34,999 nucleotides of DNA. Source: Cytophagia bacterium. GTDB taxonomy: Bacteria; Bacteroidota; Bacteroidia; Cytophagales; Cyclobacteriaceae. Positions 1 to 8,397 of this stretch are shown one piece after another (position 1 is the stretch's first letter; the number at the start of each line of letters is the position of its first letter). The stretch covers positions 1 through 34,999 of the forward strand of contig JABXIP010000349.1 in the NCBI GenBank assembly GCA_013373005.1, written 5' to 3'. Both the position numbers and the translations under genes were made by a program. The notes under the pieces were generated by a model, which made no database searches, was not told where the DNA came from, and worked only from the letters and a program-made list of their open reading frames with translations.

Positions 1-119
1 AAGGAACTTCAGCAGATCAATTCAATGGTAGAAACCTCTGCCAAGACACATGATTGAATAGGAAAGATCTGATTTGATAGAGGCTTATCTCGAAACCGGC
101 AATAACCATGAACAATAAA

Positions 120-137
120 GGCCTTCCGAAGAAGGCC
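120..137 (-). terminator. Rho-independent-like hairpin downstream of the 162-1085 esterase
   Basis: Perfect inverted repeat GGCCTTC-cgaa-GAAGGCC. Read on the minus strand it is GGCCTTCTTCGGAAGGCC followed by TTTATTG, with a C(UUCG)G-type tetraloop. Confidence 0.7.
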
Positions 138-161
138 CTGAAAACAAATCAAAATTCTCTA

Positions 162-1085
162 CTAGTTTCTAAAATCATCACCAATAAACCTCAATGCTAT
201 CTCTAAGGCCGTGCGCCAATATTCAATGGTATGCCCACCATCTCTTACTCTAAATTCGAATGGGTATCCTTTACTTTTCATGATATGAACGAGGTTCGTG
301 TTCTGCTGTAAAAGGAAATCATCATCTCCACAATCAATGTAAATTTTAGGGAGCGGTGCTTGCCCTGGGCCTTGCATAAATCCAAACTGTGGCGCCTTAT
401 AAGGCTCCATTGCTTTGAACATTTCCTGAACTGAATGTTCCTTGTAATTTTCCGGGTAACCCTCTTCATTAATTGGCCCCCAGGTTTTCAAAGCAAAACT
501 TTTGTCAAATTCATTAAGCTCTTCACCCTTTTTTAATGGTTCTCTTTCTAACACGGCAGCACTCATTGCATAAACCGATGTGAATTTATCTTTATGCTTT
601 ACTCCGTGATAAAGCGCACCATACCCTCCCATAGACAGGCCGGCTATCGCTCTAAAGTTCCTATTCGCTATAACTCTATATTCCGATTCTATGTGAGGTA
701 TAAACTCCTCATAGAAAAAGTCCTCCCAACGGATAGACTGGTCATAGTTGTTGATATAAAATGCATCAAACAGTCCATCAGGCATAACGATAATCATTTC
801 GGGAGCCTCACCACTGTTAATGGCAGAATCCGAAATACGCCTAACTTCACCATCTGTCACCCAATCAGAATACTTTCCGGTCATTCCGTGTAACAGATAC
901 AGTACCGGATAAGGCCGGTTGGATTCCTCATAACCAGGAGGGAAATAAACAGAATAGGGCATCTCCCTATTCAGGATGCTGCTTTGAAGCTTTTTGGATG
1001 TATCTACCGTACCAGATTGAGCGAAGGCACTGCTTGCTATTAAGACCATCAATAAAACGATCAGGTTTTTTCTAATATGAGTCAT
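162..1085 (-). CDS. Secreted alpha/beta-hydrolase esterase (CE1 / S-formylglutathione hydrolase-like)
   Basis: Signal peptide; YPVLYLLHGMTG; GLSMGGYGAL nucleophile elbow; C-terminal DGGHTIEYW histidine region. Confidence 0.85.
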   Translation of the reverse strand: MTHIRKNLIVLLMVLIASSAFAQSGTVDTSKKLQSSILNREMPYSVYFPPGYEESNRPYPVLYLLHGMTGKYSDWVTDGEVRRISDSAINSGEAPEMIIVMPDGLFDAFYINNYDQSIRWEDFFYEEFIPHIESEYRVIANRNFRAIAGLSMGGYGALYHGVKHKDKFTSVYAMSAAVLEREPLKKGEELNEFDKSFALKTWGPINEEGYPENYKEHSVQEMFKAMEPYKAPQFGFMQGPGQAPLPKIYIDCGDDDFLLQQNTNLVHIMKSKGYPFEFRVRDGGHTIEYWRTALEIALRFIGDDFRN

Positions 1086-1100
1086 TTGAATTGGGTGATG

Positions 1101-2129
1101 TTAATAAAATACTGAGTCTAAAAATGCTATAATCTTATTCAGAGGCTCAATGGCATCCTTCTCAAATGAATTACCAAGGAATTCATTTGCACCTGAGTCG
1201 AGATAAGCATGGTTTCTGCCTTCGTGTACCCAATACTCCAAGTTTGAATGTCCTTTCTCTTTCATTTTGTCCATATAGGCCACGATGGATCTTGGAGGTG
1301 TTGTAGTGTCCTTGCTTCCAACATGAAAAAAGTGAGGTGGAAGTTTCTTCTTGTTGGCATCAGGAATCAAATAAATAGGTGAAACTGCTTCATACATTTT
1401 CACATTATCATCCACGTTATACTCATTGCCAAAGAAACCTCTTGCCTTAGCACCGCCAATTTGCCAAAAGATATTCCCATCTTTTTCAAAACCACCACGG
1501 GCATTACCAACCATATCAAAAGCTCCATAGCTCACTACAGCGGCCTGAACATCAAGGCCTCCTTCTGCAGCCACCTGCTCTGCGGTTTTCCCTTTCGGAA
1601 GATAGCTTGGTTTAAATCCATATGGCTCCTTTGAAAAGCCATGAGATTTTAGGTTATCTCCTGCCAAAACGACCATTTCTGTTAAATGACCTCCAGCGCT
1701 GTCACCTGTAACAGCCACCTTCTCAGGATTGCCCTTGTATTCGGCAATATGATCCTTTACCCATAGTACAGCACCAAATACATCTTCTACAATCTCGTTC
1801 ATGGTAACGGTATTGTTCTGGGCACTCAATAGTCTATAGTTCACGTTGACTACCACATATTCAGCATTTCCTGAGATATACTCAGACATCTGATCCATGA
1901 TGGATTTGTTATTCATTAACCAACCTCCACCGTGAATAACTACCAGCACAGGATAACTTGATTTACCGGTTTTTGGAGTGTAAACATCCAGTGTTAGATC
2001 GAACCCCTCAGGTGAGGCAAAAACAACATCTTTTTTTACCTCAACCTGATGTTTTTGAGGGGTCTGCCCTAATACCTGAGTCATGGATATCAGAGCGACA
2101 ACTAGAAAAAAAATATAAGCGCGTTTCAT
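1101..2129 (-). CDS. Secreted alpha/beta hydrolase (BD-FAE / carboxylesterase-like)
   Basis: Signal peptide; VVIHGGGW oxyanion motif; TGDSAGGHL nucleophile elbow; C-terminal EGRNHAY. Confidence 0.85.
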   Translation of the reverse strand: MKRAYIFFLVVALISMTQVLGQTPQKHQVEVKKDVVFASPEGFDLTLDVYTPKTGKSSYPVLVVIHGGGWLMNNKSIMDQMSEYISGNAEYVVVNVNYRLLSAQNNTVTMNEIVEDVFGAVLWVKDHIAEYKGNPEKVAVTGDSAGGHLTEMVVLAGDNLKSHGFSKEPYGFKPSYLPKGKTAEQVAAEGGLDVQAAVVSYGAFDMVGNARGGFEKDGNIFWQIGGAKARGFFGNEYNVDDNVKMYEAVSPIYLIPDANKKKLPPHFFHVGSKDTTTPPRSIVAYMDKMKEKGHSNLEYWVHEGRNHAYLDSGANEFLGNSFEKDAIEPLNKIIAFLDSVFY

Positions 2130-2138
2130 AAGTGTATA

Positions 2139-2161
2139 CTTAGTGTCAATTTGACACTAAG
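2139..2161. promoter_or_regulatory. Probable operator: perfect 23-bp palindrome between the hydrolase and the Nudix regulator
   Basis: CTTAGTGTCAA-T-TTGACACTAAG. It lies 10 bp upstream of the hydrolase ATG (minus strand) and 47 bp upstream of the regulator ATG (plus strand). Confidence 0.75.
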
Positions 2162-2177
2162 ATATAATACATTTCAT

Positions 2178-2185
2178 TAACTTTG
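2178..2185 (+). promoter_or_regulatory. Candidate Bacteroidetes -7 element (TAnnTTTG) for the regulator gene
   Basis: TAACTTTG about 24 nt upstream of the ATG; TTTG at 2150-2153 is a possible -33 element overlapping the palindrome, though the spacing is somewhat long. Confidence 0.4.
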
Positions 2186-2208
2186 GAGACTACTCCTATA
2201 ATTTTTGA

Positions 2209-2958
2209 ATGACTACACTTCAAACTCAATCACTATTACCATCCGTTGCCATTGATTGCGTGGTTTTTGGATTTCATGAAAATGAGCTGAAGGTTCTATT
2301 GCTTAAGCTTAAGAATATTGACCTTTGGGCCTTGCCCGGTGGCTTCGTAAACCAGGGTGTAGATTTAGATTCTGAAGCACTCAATGCGCTTGAAATAAGA
2401 ACCGGACTCGACAATATTTTCCTAAAGCAATTCCACACTTTCGGTTCTATTGAACGAAACGACACTGATCACAATAGAATGCTAGTGGATAAAAAGGTGA
2501 TTGATCCTGAATGGTTTGAATGGTTCGATCAGCGATTCATTTCTGTGGGATATTATGCTTTAGTAGAGTACTCACAGGTAAGAGAACCCATACCTGGCCC
2601 CATTTCAGAAGCCTGTGAGTGGTGTTCTGTAAACGATCTCCCTCCATTAATGCTAGATCATAGGCATATTCTTGAAACAGCCCATATGACGCTCAAGACA
2701 GAACTGAACAATCAGCCGATTGGCCTTAACCTTCTTCCTAAGCGTTTTTCTATTCCTGAACTTCAGTCGCTTTACGAAACTATTTTGGGTAAGAAGCTTG
2801 ATCGAAGAAACTTTCGAAGAAAGGTGATGAGCTTCGATATTCTGGTATGTACCAACGAAAGACGGACAGGAGTAGCTCATAAAGCACCTTTGCTCTACGA
2901 ATTCGATGAAGAGAAATACCATGCTGCACACCAGGCCGGTTTAAGTAGCGGTTGGTAG
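2209..2958 (+). CDS. Nudix-domain transcriptional regulator, NrtR/AraR family
   Basis: N-terminal Nudix fold (VAIDCVVFGFHENELKVLLLKL...WALPGGFV) plus C-terminal winged-helix region (RFSIPELQSLYETILGKKLDRRNFRRKV). The Nudix box is degenerate. Confidence 0.85.
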   Translation: MTTLQTQSLLPSVAIDCVVFGFHENELKVLLLKLKNIDLWALPGGFVNQGVDLDSEALNALEIRTGLDNIFLKQFHTFGSIERNDTDHNRMLVDKKVIDPEWFEWFDQRFISVGYYALVEYSQVREPIPGPISEACEWCSVNDLPPLMLDHRHILETAHMTLKTELNNQPIGLNLLPKRFSIPELQSLYETILGKKLDRRNFRRKVMSFDILVCTNERRTGVAHKAPLLYEFDEEKYHAAHQAGLSSGW

Positions 2959-3002
2959 CCTATTTTCTTGGCTTCATTTAAAGAATATCATAACTTCTAA
3001 AC

Positions 3003-3524
3003 ATGAAAACCTGGGTAATTCTATTGAGGGGAATAAATGTTGGTGGTCATCATATTGTTCCCATGAAAGAGCTAAGACAACTCATGGAAGACAATGGTTT
3101 CAAAAAGGTATCTACATACATACAAAGTGGCAATGTGGTTTGTCAATACCCAACAAAACCCAAAACTGAAATCGGAAGCCTGATTGAAAAGCAATTTGGC
3201 TTCAACCCTTCCTCATTTGTCTTAAGCGCAGAAGAATTGCAAAATATTGCCAATAATAGCCCCTACCCAAAAGAGGCCGGAAAAGCAGTACACTTTTTCT
3301 TTTTCCATAAACCTCCGGAGATTGTGGACTTCCAGTTACTTAATTCTTTAAAAGCCGATACTGAATATTATCAATTGCTCAATAATGTCTTTTACCTCTA
3401 CGCCCCTGATGGCATTGGACGCTCTGCCTTGGCTTCTAAAATTGATAAAGCTTTTGGTAAGGCTGAAATGACCGCCAGAAATCTGAATACAGTGAATAAG
3501 TTGTTGGACATGGTTGGTAACTAA
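3003..3524 (+). CDS. DUF1697 family protein
   Basis: N-terminal LLRGINVGGHHIVPMKELRQLMEDNGFKKVSTYIQSGNVV is characteristic of the family. Confidence 0.85.
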   Translation: MKTWVILLRGINVGGHHIVPMKELRQLMEDNGFKKVSTYIQSGNVVCQYPTKPKTEIGSLIEKQFGFNPSSFVLSAEELQNIANNSPYPKEAGKAVHFFFFHKPPEIVDFQLLNSLKADTEYYQLLNNVFYLYAPDGIGRSALASKIDKAFGKAEMTARNLNTVNKLLDMVGN

Positions 3525-3535
3525 GGACTTACAGA

Positions 3536-3946
3536 GTGGCAATAAAGGTATCCAAAATCAGCATATTTGAATGGAAGTCGCTCCTATGGATAAGCGTAAT
3601 TTGCATTCTTACATTATTATGGCTTACATATCCAGAAATCAAAGCTTATTGGAGGCAGAAACAGATTGAAAATTTTAAAGGAGTTACTAGTGTGGAGATA
3701 TTAGAAGTCAGAGACAACAAGTTTTTGAAACAGGATCAATTTGGAACAGAAGAGAAAATAATTTCAGTAACCGTCAGATACTCCTACACTGTGAATGAGG
3801 TTGTCTATAGTAGTTTTCAAAATTTCAACCCTATTGATTGGTATGTTCCGATCAGACCCTTGGATTCTTTAGGCAAGCCATTGCCATATCAGGTTAAATA
3901 TGACTTAGATAATCCGAAAAAATCAATACTACTCACTAGAGAATAG
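3536..3946 (+). CDS. DUF3592-like single-TM protein
   Basis: ORF with GTG start, one hydrophobic segment, and a Y-to-Y beta-rich domain (VTVRYSYTVNEVVYSSF). Confidence 0.5.
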   Translation: MAIKVSKISIFEWKSLLWISVICILTLLWLTYPEIKAYWRQKQIENFKGVTSVEILEVRDNKFLKQDQFGTEEKIISVTVRYSYTVNEVVYSSFQNFNPIDWYVPIRPLDSLGKPLPYQVKYDLDNPKKSILLTRE

Positions 3947-4043
3947 GTAGCACCAACCTTCGGAGCTGACGGGATCTCAACCTCTCATAAAAACTCATTA
4001 GTAGCTTCGGCTGAATGTAAGTACTTTCCGAGTTCAATAAGAA

Positions 4044-7000
4044 ATGACTATGAAATTACTACGCAACCTCTTGCTACTATTGGTTATAGCGGGAATGAGT
4101 TCAACTCTCAATGCACAAACTGATGGCAGCGATTCAACCAAAACTGAAAAGAAAAAGAAGAACAAAAACCTTCCTTTGGAGGCTGGCCGAACCTTTGATT
4201 TCGACCTGACAGAAGGCTCCTGGATAGCCTTGGATGTAAGTCCTGATGGCCAAACTATTGTTTTTGACTTCCTTGGAGACCTTTACACCATGCCCATTGC
4301 CGGAGGTGACGCTACAAAACTCACCGAGGGAATGCAGTTCGACTCGCAACCTCGATTTAGCCCTGATGGCAAGAAAGTAATCTTCATTTCAGATGAGTCT
4401 GGAGGTGAGAATGTTTGGACGATTGAATTAGACTCAAAGGAGAAAAAACAAATCACTAAAGGAAATAACAATGCCTACCAATCGCCAGAATGGGTGCCGG
4501 ATGGCAAGTACATGATTGCCTCCAAGCAGGCCAATGGCATGCACAAAATCTGGCTTTACCATGTAGATGGTGGCTCGGGTACAGCCTTGGTTAGCGAACC
4601 ATCTGGTTTGAGAATGTTAGAGGGTGCTTTCAGCAATGATTCTCGCTATGTGTGGTTCTCTCAAAGAAATGGCGCATGGACCTACAATGCTCCAATGCCA
4701 CAATACCAAATCAGCAAATATGACCGCATTACCGGTGAAATGATCACCCAGACTTCACGTTACAGTTCGGCTTTCAGGCCCACTCCAAGCAGCGATGGCA
4801 AATGGCTCGTATACGCTACTCGTCATGATGATCAGACAGGTTTGATCTTAAGAGATTTAGCTACCGGTGTTGAGAGCTGGCTGGCCTACCCTATTCAGCA
4901 TGACGATCAGGAGTCGCGTGCATCAAGAGATGTGCTTCCGGGTTTTTCTTGGACACCTGACAATCAGAACATTGTCATCTCCTATGGAGGTAAAATCTGG
5001 AAAATCAATGTATCCAGCAAATCTGCCACTGAGATTCCATTCAGAGTAAACTCAAGCATTGAGATTGGACCTTTAGTGGAATTCGACTATCCAATTTCCG
5101 ATGATAAGGAATTCGTAATCACGCAAATCAGAGATATTGCTCCATCGCCTGATGGCAAGCAATTGGCCTTTACAGCATTGAATGAGGTTTATATAATGAA
5201 TCTTCCTGACGGGGAGCCTCAGAAGTTGGTTGACTTAGACGAAACTCAGGCAGAACCTGTTTGGTCGCCAAATGGTGAGTGGATTGCCTTTGTAACCTGG
5301 AAACCCGAAGGTGGAAAGCTTTACAAAGTTCGACCTAATGGACGCAACCTAACACAACTCAACCAAGAAGATGGAGTTTTCCAACAACCTGTTTGGAACA
5401 ATGACGGAACGCGTATCGTGGCCATCAAGGGTCAATCAGAAGACTTTAGAAACGCTTTGCAAAGAACAGCTTTCAGAGGAACCAGTGACCTAATTTGGAT
5501 TAACGCCAACGGCTCCGGAAATAACTTCATTGCCTATACCAATGGCCGAGAAGCTCCTCACTTCGTAAAAAATTCCGATAGAATTTATCTATCAGGCTTC
5601 AGAGGTCTGTCTTCTATTCGCTGGGATGGTACCGATGAGAAATTCCACCTTCAAGTAAGAGGAAAATCAGGTGCCGGAGGTGGAAGCGGTGCCAGAGCAT
5701 CTTGGATTAAAATGGCACCTGAGGGTGATCAAGCCTTAGCAGCAGTAGTCAATGATCTGTTCGTGGTAACAGTTCCACAGGTAAGCGATGAAGCTCCAAC
5801 CATTTCGGTGGCCAACCCTAAAAATGCCGCCTTCCCAGCCAAACAACTGACAGATATTGGAGGACAGTTTCCTGCATGGAGTTGGGATGCTAAAAAAGTG
5901 CACTGGGCTATTGGAAATGCTTATGTAGTTTGGGACTTCGATGCGGAAGATGCCTTTAATGCCGCTCTTGAAGAGGCTAAAGAAGATGAAACTCCAGACG
6001 ATGAGGAAAAGGAAGAAAAAGAAAAAGAAGATGAGCCTAAGGAGTATAAGCCTACCGAGAGAAGAATCGAGATTATGGCTGAAAGAGATACCCCTGAGGG
6101 CCAAATATTGTTGACCAATGCTCGTATCATCACCATGAATGGAGATGAAATTTTGGAAGACACTGACATTCTTATCGAGAATAACCGTATCAAGCAGATC
6201 GGTAAAAACTTACCAACAGGAAGAAGAACCACTGTAATGGATATGGCCGGAAAAACCATTGTTCCGGGTTTTGTAGATACTCACTCCCACTTCAGACACC
6301 CAGTGAACCTGCACCGTGGTGAGTTTTGGCCATATCTGGCCAATCTGGCCTTTGGTGTTACCACCACCAGAGACCCACAAACAGCGACTACCGATGTGCT
6401 TACCTATGGTGATTTGGTAATTGCCGGAGAGTTAATCGGTCCAAGAATCTATTCTACCGGACCGGGTATTTTCAGCAGTGAAAATGTAAGTAGCCTTGAG
6501 CATACCCGTGATGTAATGAAGCGTTACAGCACCTATTACGATACCAAAACCATCAAGATGTATGGTGCCGGTAATCGTCAGCAGAGACAATGGATTATTC
6601 AGGCAGCCAGAGAACAGAGTATTATGCCAACAACCGAGGGTGGACTCGATTTTAAGGCTAACCTTACTCAAATGATAGATGGGTATCCAGGACAAGAGCA
6701 CTCCTTCCCTATTTTCCCGCTATATAAAGATGTGATTGATCTGGTAGCCTTTACTAAATCTACTTACACTCCAACCTTACTTGTCTCTTATGGTGGGCCT
6801 TGGACTGAGAATTACTTCTATGCCTTAGAGCGTCCGCATGACGATCCTAAGCTGAACTTATTTATGCCACACCATAACCTGGACGACAGATCGAGAAGAA
6901 GAAATGCCGGATGGTTTATGGAAGAGGAATATGTATTCCCAGAGCTTTCTGAGTTTACCAGCGACCTGATTAAAGCCGGTGGTAGAGCCGGTGTTGGTTC

Positions 7001-7346
7001 TCACGGTCAGTTGCAAGGTTTAGGTTACCATTGGGAGCTTTGGGCTCTTCAAGCCAGCATGTCTGAACACGATGCATTGAAAGCCGCTACCATTCTAGGG
7101 GCTGAAGGAATTGGTCTGGACAATGATTTAGGCTCTATTGAAGTTGGCAAACTAGCCGATTTGGTAATTCTGAATAGCAACCCATTGGATAACATTAGAA
7201 ACTCCAAAGATATTAGCTATGTGATGATCAATGGCCGATTGTATGAAGATGATACTTTGAATCAGGTTTACCCTGATAAGAAAGCACTGCCTAAACTTTG
7301 GTGGACAAACTTTGCTCCTACCGGAGTACCGGGGATTAAGAAATAG
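4044..7346 (+). CDS. Secreted amidohydrolase with N-terminal TolB/WD40-like beta-propeller
   Basis: Signal peptide; repeated SPDG/SPNG propeller motifs; acidic/lysine linker; C-terminal amidohydrolase with VPGFVDTHSHFR metal-binding motif and KLADLVILNSNPL end. Confidence 0.9.
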   Translation: MTMKLLRNLLLLLVIAGMSSTLNAQTDGSDSTKTEKKKKNKNLPLEAGRTFDFDLTEGSWIALDVSPDGQTIVFDFLGDLYTMPIAGGDATKLTEGMQFDSQPRFSPDGKKVIFISDESGGENVWTIELDSKEKKQITKGNNNAYQSPEWVPDGKYMIASKQANGMHKIWLYHVDGGSGTALVSEPSGLRMLEGAFSNDSRYVWFSQRNGAWTYNAPMPQYQISKYDRITGEMITQTSRYSSAFRPTPSSDGKWLVYATRHDDQTGLILRDLATGVESWLAYPIQHDDQESRASRDVLPGFSWTPDNQNIVISYGGKIWKINVSSKSATEIPFRVNSSIEIGPLVEFDYPISDDKEFVITQIRDIAPSPDGKQLAFTALNEVYIMNLPDGEPQKLVDLDETQAEPVWSPNGEWIAFVTWKPEGGKLYKVRPNGRNLTQLNQEDGVFQQPVWNNDGTRIVAIKGQSEDFRNALQRTAFRGTSDLIWINANGSGNNFIAYTNGREAPHFVKNSDRIYLSGFRGLSSIRWDGTDEKFHLQVRGKSGAGGGSGARASWIKMAPEGDQALAAVVNDLFVVTVPQVSDEAPTISVANPKNAAFPAKQLTDIGGQFPAWSWDAKKVHWAIGNAYVVWDFDAEDAFNAALEEAKEDETPDDEEKEEKEKEDEPKEYKPTERRIEIMAERDTPEGQILLTNARIITMNGDEILEDTDILIENNRIKQIGKNLPTGRRTTVMDMAGKTIVPGFVDTHSHFRHPVNLHRGEFWPYLANLAFGVTTTRDPQTATTDVLTYGDLVIAGELIGPRIYSTGPGIFSSENVSSLEHTRDVMKRYSTYYDTKTIKMYGAGNRQQRQWIIQAAREQSIMPTTEGGLDFKANLTQMIDGYPGQEHSFPIFPLYKDVIDLVAFTKSTYTPTLLVSYGGPWTENYFYALERPHDDPKLNLFMPHHNLDDRSRRRNAGWFMEEEYVFPELSEFTSDLIKAGGRAGVGSHGQLQGLGYHWELWALQASMSEHDALKAATILGAEGIGLDNDLGSIEVGKLADLVILNSNPLDNIRNSKDISYVMINGRLYEDDTLNQVYPDKKALPKLWWTNFAPTGVPGIKK

Positions 7347-7423
7347 TAAGAGCTGGTATTGTACTGAGTATTTAGACTCTAGACGCCAGATTTCAGACAT
7401 CATATATGGACTTGCTTAACGTC

Positions 7424-7443
7424 ATTCCCGCATAGGCGGGAAT
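7424..7443. repeat. REP-like palindrome (GTCATTCCCGC...GCGGGAAT)
   Basis: ATTCCCGC-atag-GCGGGAAT perfect inverted repeat in an intergenic region; resembles widely distributed REP-type sequences. Confidence 0.5.
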
Positions 7444-7463
7444 CCCAAGTAGTAGCACAACAG

Positions 7464-7496
7464 AACACCTTCTGAAGCAATTCGGAAGGTGTTTTT
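7464..7496 (+). terminator. Rho-independent terminator
   Basis: AACACCTTC...GAAGGTGTT stem followed by TTTT. Confidence 0.7.
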
Positions 7497-7636
7497 GTCT
7501 TCAGACACTTTCATTAACCTTTGATTAACAAGTGGTTAACAGCTATTGATCTGAAATTTGCGTAACTTTCTTTTAAGCTTGTCCCTTTTCTAACAAGGAA
7601 AGCGTCAAGGAAGAAACGAATCAAAAACGATAGATC

Positions 7637-8251
7637 ATGAAAAGCAAACTGTTTACCCTGTTGATAGCCTTTGGTTTCTGTGGAAGCCTAATGGCTCAAA
7701 CTCCCCTCACTAAGGAAGAAAAAGACTTTGCCATAAAGTACCTGAATGAAGCTACCAAAGAATTGGAACAAACCGTAAAAGGCTTAAGTGAAGCCCAACT
7801 CAAGTATAGACCTGACGCGAACAGCTGGTCGGTTGAAGACTGCCTGAAGCACCTTACCATTTCAGAAGCCAATATCTGGGCTGGATTTGTTGAAGCTGCA
7901 CTTCAGCAAGAGCCAGATCCATCTAAAAGATCTGAGGTTAAAGCCAGTGATGAAATGATTTTGGGTATGATTGAAAGCCGAGATCAGAAAGTACAAACCT
8001 CAGAATCGTTTCAGCCTGTAAATAAAGAGGGGGATTTCAAAACAGTATTAAAAGAGTTTAAATCACTGAGAGCAGCGCATCTAAAGTGGTTAAAGAAAAC
8101 CGATGAGGATTTGAGAAACCGCTATGCACAAACTCCTGTGGGCACAATAGATGCTTATCAGGGAGTGCTGTTCATTTCGGGCCATGTGAAAAGACATACG
8201 GCACAAATGAAAGAAGTAATGGCTAGCGAAGGATTCCCATCGGCTCAATAG
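7637..8251 (+). CDS. DinB-like superfamily protein with signal peptide
   Basis: N-terminal signal MKSKLFTLLIAFGFCGSLMAQ; four-helix DinB pattern with NSWSVEDCLKHLTISE and GHVKRHTAQMKEV. Confidence 0.8.
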   Translation: MKSKLFTLLIAFGFCGSLMAQTPLTKEEKDFAIKYLNEATKELEQTVKGLSEAQLKYRPDANSWSVEDCLKHLTISEANIWAGFVEAALQQEPDPSKRSEVKASDEMILGMIESRDQKVQTSESFQPVNKEGDFKTVLKEFKSLRAAHLKWLKKTDEDLRNRYAQTPVGTIDAYQGVLFISGHVKRHTAQMKEVMASEGFPSAQ

Positions 8252-8272
8252 GCAACCTGATAATCTTATGTT

Positions 8273-8298
8273 AAAAGCCCTCTTAGGAGGGCTTTTTT
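8273..8298. terminator. Bidirectional Rho-independent terminator
   Basis: AAAAGCCCTCttagGAGGGCTTTTTT between convergent genes. Confidence 0.85.
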
Positions 8299-8310
8299 AT
8301 TTTATTCTGA

Positions 8311-8394
8311 ATTTGAAACACTGATTAGGTAGATTATTGGATTTCACTGATTTAATCTACGAATTCATTACTCCTTGAAATCAGTGATCCACAC
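8311..8394. repeat. MITE-like sequence with ends resembling the GxxExxY cassette inverted repeats
   Basis: Left end ATTTGAAACACTGATTA (8311-8327) matches GTCTGAATCACTGATTA at 14/17. The AATCAGTGATCCACAC part of the right end (8379-8394) matches AATCAGTGATTCAGAC of 13016-13032 at 14/16. Internal perfect inverted repeat GTAGATTA/TAATCTAC (8329-8336/8353-8360). Confidence 0.5.
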
Positions 8395-8397
8395 AAC

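Noticed and set aside
5736-6259. Minus-strand F/S-rich ORFs inside the amidohydrolase gene
   Set aside because: Antisense to the acidic/lysine-rich linker; low-complexity shadow translation.
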